The position numbers and the translations under genes were made by a program. Below the pieces are notes generated by a model. It had not been told where the DNA came from and searched no databases. It saw only the letters and a list, made by a program, of their open reading frames with translations. From positions 62,001 to 126,000 of the forward strand of contig JAJEKV010000305.1 of assembly GCA_021234155.1 (NCBI GenBank): 64,000 nt of DNA, read 5' to 3'. The stretch is from Isoetes taiwanensis. Taxonomy: Eukaryota > Streptophyta > Lycopodiopsida > Isoetales > Isoetaceae. Positions 57,875 through 64,000 of the stretch are shown here, piece by piece (within the stretch, counting starts at the first letter, position 1; the number at the start of each line of letters is the position of its first letter).

Positions 57875-59650
57875 GCCTGTTCTCCACCTCTCTCCACAAG
57901 TCTACCCCCATTCTTTACGCCCATTCTCGCGCGCCGCCCCAGGCTTGCCGCCCATTACCTTCGATTCTTTGATCACTTGCGACTAATTCGTTTCTTGAGA
58001 TATATATATTGTTCGTGCTTAGGTAAGAGATTGTTCACTCCAAAGCCAACACCTCAAAAGGTATTACCCCTATTTCGTGCAGCAGTATCGTCGGTGGAGT
58101 GGCTTTCTGTACTCCAAACTCCTTTGCTTGATAATGTTAATTAGCCTCTCTGCCTTTGACTATTTGTCTGTTGACGCACTATATCCCCATACCCCTACTC
58201 CATTGCCGGAGTTACTGTCATGCCGAACATTTGTGTTTTAAACCCCCAGTCTGTGATCACATTCTCTGCACACACGGACTGCATCCCATAATAACTGTTT
58301 ATCGATGTTTGCCATCTCTCCTCCTTTCCCTGTTTCCACGTTCTTTTAACTCCCCTTGTATTTGGATGATGTTTCCACTGGTTGACCCATGTACCTGGCC
58401 TCCTCATTCTCCCTGAGTGCCTTGCCGAAGCTCAGTATTTTTGTTTTTTCAAGATTAGTTGTTAGCCCTGTGCGACTGCAGACAGTATTTTCATCATCCT
58501 TCCTAACCCCCTTTTGTCCATTGTCATCATTATTAAATCATCCGCATATAACATATTTGATACTATGTTTCCTCCCACCTTTGGCGCATGCTCATCCCCG
58601 GTTCCTTATAGATGCTCCTAGTGCATCTATGTATAACCCAAATATCTTGGGTGATAATGAGCAGCCCTGTTTAACCCTTATATCGCATTCAATGGCCTCA
58701 TCCTCTAACCTCATTTTGGCCTCCACCTTCTCATATAGTCGAGCAATTGCTATCAGTACACTTTGAGGCAATTCTGACTCTTGACGCCTGACCAACAGCT
58801 TATCCCTTGGTACCGTGTCAAGGCTTTCCTGAAATCCACAAAACAATAGTATAGGATTTTGCCCTGTGCTTTTGTTTTCTCTACCAATACTCTCAGAGGT
58901 ACCAGGTGGTCAACAATTGAATGATTTGGCCAAAAAACCGCTTGTTTTTTATTCGACTCGGCCCATTCTGTGGTCGTCCGTATTTCTATCACTTTGCTAT
59001 ACCATTTGGCCATTCCACTACTTACCATAATGGTTCTGTAATTGCCTGGATTAAGTGGGTCATCCCCTTTCAGTAGAGGGATTAACTTATTGTACTGCCA
59101 GCTTGTTGGGTGTCCCTCTTTGAACCGCATTGAATATCCTGCTTACTATTGCCATCAGGCTTTGTTGAATATGTCAGTCATAAATCCCAGAAGATCTAGT
59201 GCCTTGTTATTGCTTAATTGGTATAATGTCCTTTTCTATTTCCTCTGTTGTGAACGTCTCCTTAGTGTGTCCCTTCGAAACAGTTATCCAGTCTGGCCCT
59301 GCCCTGTATAGCTTGTTCAGATGCTCTTTCCAGACTCTTTGGTCAATTATCCTGGTACCCTTCTGCTTCTTCTTGAACACTTTCCAGAAGTCTCTTGGAT
59401 GCCTCTTTATCTGATACTTTTCTTTCCTGCTGTATTTTGATAAATCCCCTCTTCTTCCTTTTCACTATCTTTATGTATATCTCTTTAAATTCTTTGTATC
59501 TTTCCTTTCCTTTCCATAAACTTGCCGCCTTTCTTGCCTTTACACATTCCTGATCGTACCACGTAGTCCTTTTTATTCTGTTCTTCTGATTCTGTTTCTT
59601 CTAGTTTTGGCCATATACTATAGTACATGCATTTGTCAGAATCTCATCCA
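57875..59650 (-). mobile_element. LINE, reverse-transcriptase part
   Basis: From right to left on the - strand: KGTRIIDQRVWKEHLNKLYR and TTEEIE (pre-RT); NKLIPLLKGDDPLNPGNYRT; KKQAVFWPNHSIVDHLVPLR; KILYYCFVDFRKA (RT palm with D); DTVPRDKLLVRRQESELPQS; AIECDIRVKQGCSLSPKIFG (QGCxLSP motif) and LYIDALGA. Several frameshifts. This is the 5' continuation of 53466-53869, separated by the 4.0 kb transposon. The upstream limit is not clear: an open frame at 59726-60001 on the same strand may belong to it. Confidence 0.85.
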
Positions 59651-60063
59651 TCATTTTTCCATGTCCGAGGAGCCCCTCCCTTCCCAGTCAGGTCTCTATT
59701 ATCATAGTATATCCTCTTCTACATTCTAATATCGTGGTGCTTGAATTATGACCATAATTCTGATCGGTTTGTGTGTCTTCCTTGCCCCTACTGCCCACTC
59801 TAACAGCTTAATGTCTCTGATCCTTTTCGTGCACTGAGGATCTAATATAACATAAATCACTATACTCTTTTCTGGATATGTTTGATATGCGTATCTCCTT
59901 GAAAAAACGTTTTGGACCCATGCACACCCCTGTGTTTTCTTTTTTCTTTTTAAATTTTCGTACACATTTCGTACAACATTCGCACATATTTCGTACAACA
60001 TTTATATTTAATCCCTACAGATTATGTAGCTTACTAATAATAATATGTTAATACAAGAATTTA

Positions 60064-60082
60064 GCGCTGGCGGAGCCAGCGC
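60064..60082. repeat. short GC hairpin
   Basis: GCGCTGGC-GGA-GCCAGCGC, eight perfect pairs. No coding context. Confidence 0.7.
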
Positions 60083-60850
60083 CTTGTGCACATGTCGCAG
60101 TTGGTAGTTATTAAAGATGAAGCAATATTTCAAATATTACAAGCATGCAATTTAAGAGGTTTAAGTCTTTCAATTTTATAGAGTGGATATGGTATTATTC
60201 ATGTCTAAGGTTCTAATCTTTCATTTATTTAGGGTGTGTTAACCTATTGCAAAGCATAACTCTTATTCATGGTCTACATCTCGAGATTTGTAATAGTTGT
60301 TATTGTCCATGTGTGTCTGGCTGGGTCCATGCGTATTGCCTCCAGATTTCATCCATCGTGCAGAAGATGATTCTTCATCTACGACAGAAACAAATGTGCT
60401 TCTATTCCCAACAGTCTCCAAATGACGATCAACATGCCCAAGCCCTAGTAAAGACCCACTACAGTTGCCTGTGTGGCCAAATGCTTAAAATGGCAGTATA
60501 GGAAGGATTGAAGACAGAAGATGCTGCCGAAATAAATGGGTTGATGCCCAGTGCGTGCCTTTTGGATTCTATAAAAGTCCCTGCTATGCAAAATCAAAGG
60601 AGCAAATCGCATCTACTAACGCCAGAATGGAAGAATTAGACAGATCAATGATGCCTCAGAGCTATTGGTACAGACAATCATGTTTAGGTCAAAGATTTAG
60701 TGCTCTGATGTTTTCTCCTTTTGAATTAAATTTAAGAATCAGGAAATTCTGGTTAAACTGCCATTTGTGAAGAATGTGAATAATCGATGAGAGATGCTAA
60801 GGAGCAGTATCAGATTCAGCATCATTTCGAAAGTAAGGTTCTTCAGCCAG

Positions 60851-61421
60851 CTATTCATGTGAAGTTTCAGACCAACACAGAGGCTTGATTTTGGTAGACT
60901 GATAAATGTAGTTCTCAAGCTACTGGAAAACACCAGCATTGTCTAATAAATCATTTCACATTCCCAAAATAATGCAATAATTGCAGTTGGCTAGCCTTCC
61001 TTATTTGGCCCCCTGCTGATGTGGCATCATAAATGAACGTTGATGTTTGAATTGGAGGGCCAGATTTGATGCCACGTCAGTGGGGAGGGCGAATAAGGAA
61101 GGTGTCACATTGCAGTCATAAGGTGGGTTGTGGTGCTGCCCATGCATTTTTCTGGCAGTAACAAACTTAAATCCTGCAAATACACCACCTAAAGGGTCAA
61201 TTGGCAATACTATGTGCCCAGGCATGGAATTGCTGGCTAAAAACTGCACAGGCAATGAAAATTCCTAGAAGAGCATTGAACTGCGCATTACCGCTTGTTG
61301 CCAAATGAAAGGTGGAAGGAGCCGCCACTTTTTTCCTATCCTCTTCCTCTTGATCAAGGTCATGATCCATGTATTCTTCAGCCGGACGCTCTAGGTCAAA
61401 GCTCGTCCTCCTTGCAGGCAA
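60851..61421 (-). pseudogene. FAD4/Kua-type lipid desaturase, broken by a MITE
   Basis: On the - strand: NALLGIFIACAVFSQQFHAW then AHS; after a frameshift LPIDPLGGVFAGFKFVTARK then MHGQHHNPPYDCN. The frame is cut by a 121-bp insertion and resumes as NCNYCIILGM, stop, NDLLDNAGVFQ, stop, LENYIYQSTKIKPLCWSE. The FSQQFHAWAH … RKMHGxHHxPPYxxNYCIVSGxWN … RPxCW pattern is that of plant FAD4-like desaturases (TMEM189/Kua family), whose histidines bind the iron centre; the AWAH and HGQHH histidines are kept here. Two stop codons after the insertion plus the frameshift show it is a pseudogene. The start of the protein is not recognisable upstream of about 61340. Confidence 0.8.
60988..61108. mobile_element. 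121-bp MITE with 8-bp target duplication
   Basis: Exact ATTGCAGT flanks (60980-60987, 61109-61116). The arms CCTTCCTTATT…GATG(T/C)GGCATCA are inverted over about 35 bp (left TGATGTGGCATCA; right TGATGCCACGTCA). The insertion duplicates the codons for C-N in the desaturase. An 8-bp duplication fits hAT-type MITEs. Confidence 0.85.
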
Positions 61422-63100
61422 CTTAGGCTGTGGGATAACCTGCTTTATGGCAAAACTTTCTTCTCTCTCTTTCTTATCTATTCCAAATTGTCAGCAGAAA
61501 CAGAGATGCTTCTCTTTCTTGGAGAAGCTCTGCGCTGGGTAGCAACAAAAGGACAAATTGAGCTTAAAACAAAAATGGGTAATAAGTGGATAAATTTGAC
61601 ATCAGTTTAATTGCGTTCTGGTGAGCCTCTGTTGTGCTCGGGCCCAGACTTTGCACATAGATCCATAATGAAAAGCTTTTCTTGATCGGAAGCGCAGAAG
61701 GTAAATCTGTGAAGATTGCATCTAAGTCCATCCAACATGTCTCAACAAATCTTCAAGTAATGCAAGCCTCAACAAATCTTCCTCACTGTTGGGAGGCTCA
61801 GCATCTCTGATGAAGCTGTTGACATGGAATAAGTTGCGTTATCACTTCCTAGATGCAAATATACATCAGAATATCCTCCACACTAGAAATTTAGCTATTG
61901 AAGAAAAAATCGCAAATATGACCTTGCCATAAATGGCTATAACGTTCAAAACAGGGGATTTTATGCTTTCGAGCAATTTGTATTGTAAAAACTCGCTCAA
62001 TCTGTGAGCGTCTCTGAAGATCAAGCTGGGCCATGATCGGAAAAGGCATAGCTGTTTCAGAAATCTGATCATTCCAACGATTTTGCCCTTTCATCCTACT
62101 TGAATCCAAGTTCTATTTGATTCCAAGCTCTGCTATTGCCAGATTTCAGCTCTTCAATGCTAACTAATTGCTGTAAGAGGGCAAGCCTGTTTGAACATAA
62201 CAGAAAACTTTGTTTTCCCCTGTTTCAGCTGCAAAATCCTCTCACCTTCTGTTTAATGCCAAATTTGAATCTGAACATAATCTTCGTCATTTTTGAGCCG
62301 GTTTGACCTCCTATCCTCTGGTTATGCTCTAGTCCGATCTTGAAATCACTACAGCAGAATGCTTAAAACCTGGTATTAAATTGGGGGAAGCAAAATGACG
62401 TTTTCAGTTTAATTTGCTGCAGAAATTGTGGGCTTCCGAAAGCCAGAGGGTAGAATTGGATTTGAGAAAGTGTTACCGAACCCTTAAATTTCCTGAAATC
62501 CCTGTTCTTCTTTTTGATCTTTGCTTTTTCGGTTTTCTTTGTCAGATATTGTTTTCTTTTGTCAGGGAGTATACACGTAATAGGCAGTGTGGAGGCTCCG
62601 GATTGAGTAGCCTAGAGGCAAACAGGCATTTTGGAGTTAAAACTCCACTGGAATAACAGCAAATGCCAAATAATAAACCTCTGGTCATAGCAAAGCTCAA
62701 TAGCTCAGCCAATAATTTCGTAGCATAAAGTGCTAGATGTTTAACATGGAAGCTCTTTGCAGACAAAGCTCCAGTGAACTCCATAGCTCTGCTCAGCGAA
62801 AAATTCCAACAATCAGAATGCTCAAAGGCATCTTTTGCCCAGATCTTTACAGAGATCTTTGCAGGGGACGCTTGTATCTTCTGCTTAAATTTTTATAGAG
62901 TTATTTGCAAGGCAAGCTCCATTGAAACCCAAAGCTCCGTTTCTACTTAACTTTTTGTAGGAATTTTAAAATTGCCAAACCCATCCAATTGCAGCTTCGG
63001 TTGCTTCGCCAGAGATGAGGTTCTGCGGTAGTCGGAAAAGCGATGCCAAAAAGTCAGTAATTCCAAAATTTTTTTTTTTGCTAGTAATCATATATTTAGG
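61422..63100. other. no recognisable gene
   Basis: Short frames on both strands without known domains. Repeated AAGCTC / AGCTCCA words occur at about 62690-62945. Nothing else stands out. Confidence 0.35.
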
Positions 63101-63103
63101 AAG

Positions 63104-63515
63104 GATAGCACATCGAACCATTGCAAGGGGCATCAAACATATTAAGGAATTGAACCATTAAATTAAACCCCACACCCCCCAATTGTTTTTGCTGATATTC
63201 ATGCAGGGCGTCCATCGGTAGGCTTGGACCGTTGGATGTCTGTTTCGGACGATCCCAACCATCATTACCCGCAACTCGTTTTTTAGTAAGTTTTAGTTAA
63301 CTGTCAGTTTCAAATACACAATAAATCCAAAGGTTGTGAGGTGCATTGTACACATGTATGGTACACACATATTGGCGTATGTATTTGGGGCTCCTCGCCA
63401 ACCGTTAGATGCCCTGCACGAATATCAGCAAAAACAACTGGGGGGCGGGGGGTTAATTTAATAGTTCAATTTCTTGATATGTTTGATGCCCCTTTCAATG
63501 GTTCAATGTGCTATC
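63104..63515. repeat. inverted repeat with about 110-bp arms
   Basis: The left arm 63104-63212 and right arm 63407-63515 are reverse complements with roughly one difference per ten bases, for example GCATCAAACATAT against ATATGTTTGATGC and GCTGATATTC against GAATATCAGC. The enclosed segment is about 195 bp. It could be a fold-back element or an inverted duplication; the loop holds a CCGTTGGAT / AACCGTTAGAT pair just inside the arms. 63516-64000 shows no gene. Confidence 0.85.
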
Positions 63516-64000
63516 TCTCTTCTCAGCAATGTAAAGTGGTGGGGGCAGGACCCATCTGGGTGTGTTGTAAAGTGTCACATGTCCGATAGGACGCTGCCTT
63601 GTGGCGTGACGTTAAAATCTCTTTTTCTTCTTCTCTTATCTATATACAATTATATAAGCACCCCCCTTGTATCTAGTATTCCAATATTTTATAGTGGCGC
63701 CGTTTGGGTCGTCCAGATCTGAGATTGACGGCCTGAATTGAACCACCACTTAAGCTCCACCCTTATCACGTGGTCCGGTACACTGTCTGGGCCATGCAGA
63801 TCTGAGATCAACGACTAAGACAATGCCACATCGATCCACCTTAAACAGCCCCTTTGTGGATGAACATGCACCATGTCTCTAAGCTTGTCAGGAAGGTGCA
63901 AGGAAGGTGCCAAAAAATAGATTTAGTGTAGTAAATTCTAACCATTATGAATGGACTTTCCAAGAAGTTTCTTTTTTTTAATCGCCTTCAAAGACACGTA

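Overview
This is a 64 kb piece of nuclear DNA from a land plant. The evidence is a set of plant gene families, all seen as fragments or decayed copies: a CRINKLY4-type receptor ectodomain, an FAD4-type lipid desaturase, an EMB2421-type FAD monooxygenase, an ENOD93-like gene and a trihelix factor tail. Plant-style introns and a CACTA transposon fit with this. The very high load of nested transposons and the uncharacterised transposase families suggest a large genome, perhaps a fern or another seed-free plant. The species is inference only.

Left part (1-34.6 kb). A decayed DUF7869-type transposon gene (0.5-2.4 kb) is followed by a CR4-like receptor fragment cut by a LINE 3' end. From 4,597 to 32,438 lies a nest of transposons. 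The outer element is about 5.9 kb without its insertion. It has 27-bp terminal inverted repeats, a 4-bp target duplication, a broken transposase gene on the + strand and a second multi-exon gene on the - strand. That second gene is cut by a 21.9 kb inner block (9,449-31,361) with its own 32-bp inverted termini. The inner block holds a 3,778-bp transposon whose empty site is visible in a sister copy, another decayed transposase-like gene, several - strand coiled-coil ORFs (one intact at 249 aa), a family of short hairpins, and a 4,987-bp CACTA element carrying an ENOD93-like fragment. Beyond the nest, 32.6-33.2 kb has two well-formed exons of an unidentified gene. 33.6-34.6 kb has a second CR4-like copy, duplicated from the one at 2.6 kb.

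Middle part (35-47 kb). This holds GC-rich palindromic repeats, a hairpin-rich repeat present twice, a decayed FAD monooxygenase gene that still has its introns, a small element with inverted ends carrying a trihelix fragment, and two stretches of real-looking - strand exons (44.5-45.2 kb and 46.8-47.2 kb). The last exon of the first of these has been tandemly duplicated.

Right part (47.6-64 kb). A 3.4 kb strongly T-rich tract contains one striking 62-nt hairpin. A - strand LINE is split by a 3,997-bp transposon with perfect 25-bp inverted repeats and a palindromic minisatellite inside. Then comes an FAD4-like pseudogene cut by a 121-bp MITE with an exact 8-bp target duplication, and a 110-bp-arm inverted repeat near the end. 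Almost nothing here works as an intact gene. The main story is layered transposition, with insertion order readable from the sequence.
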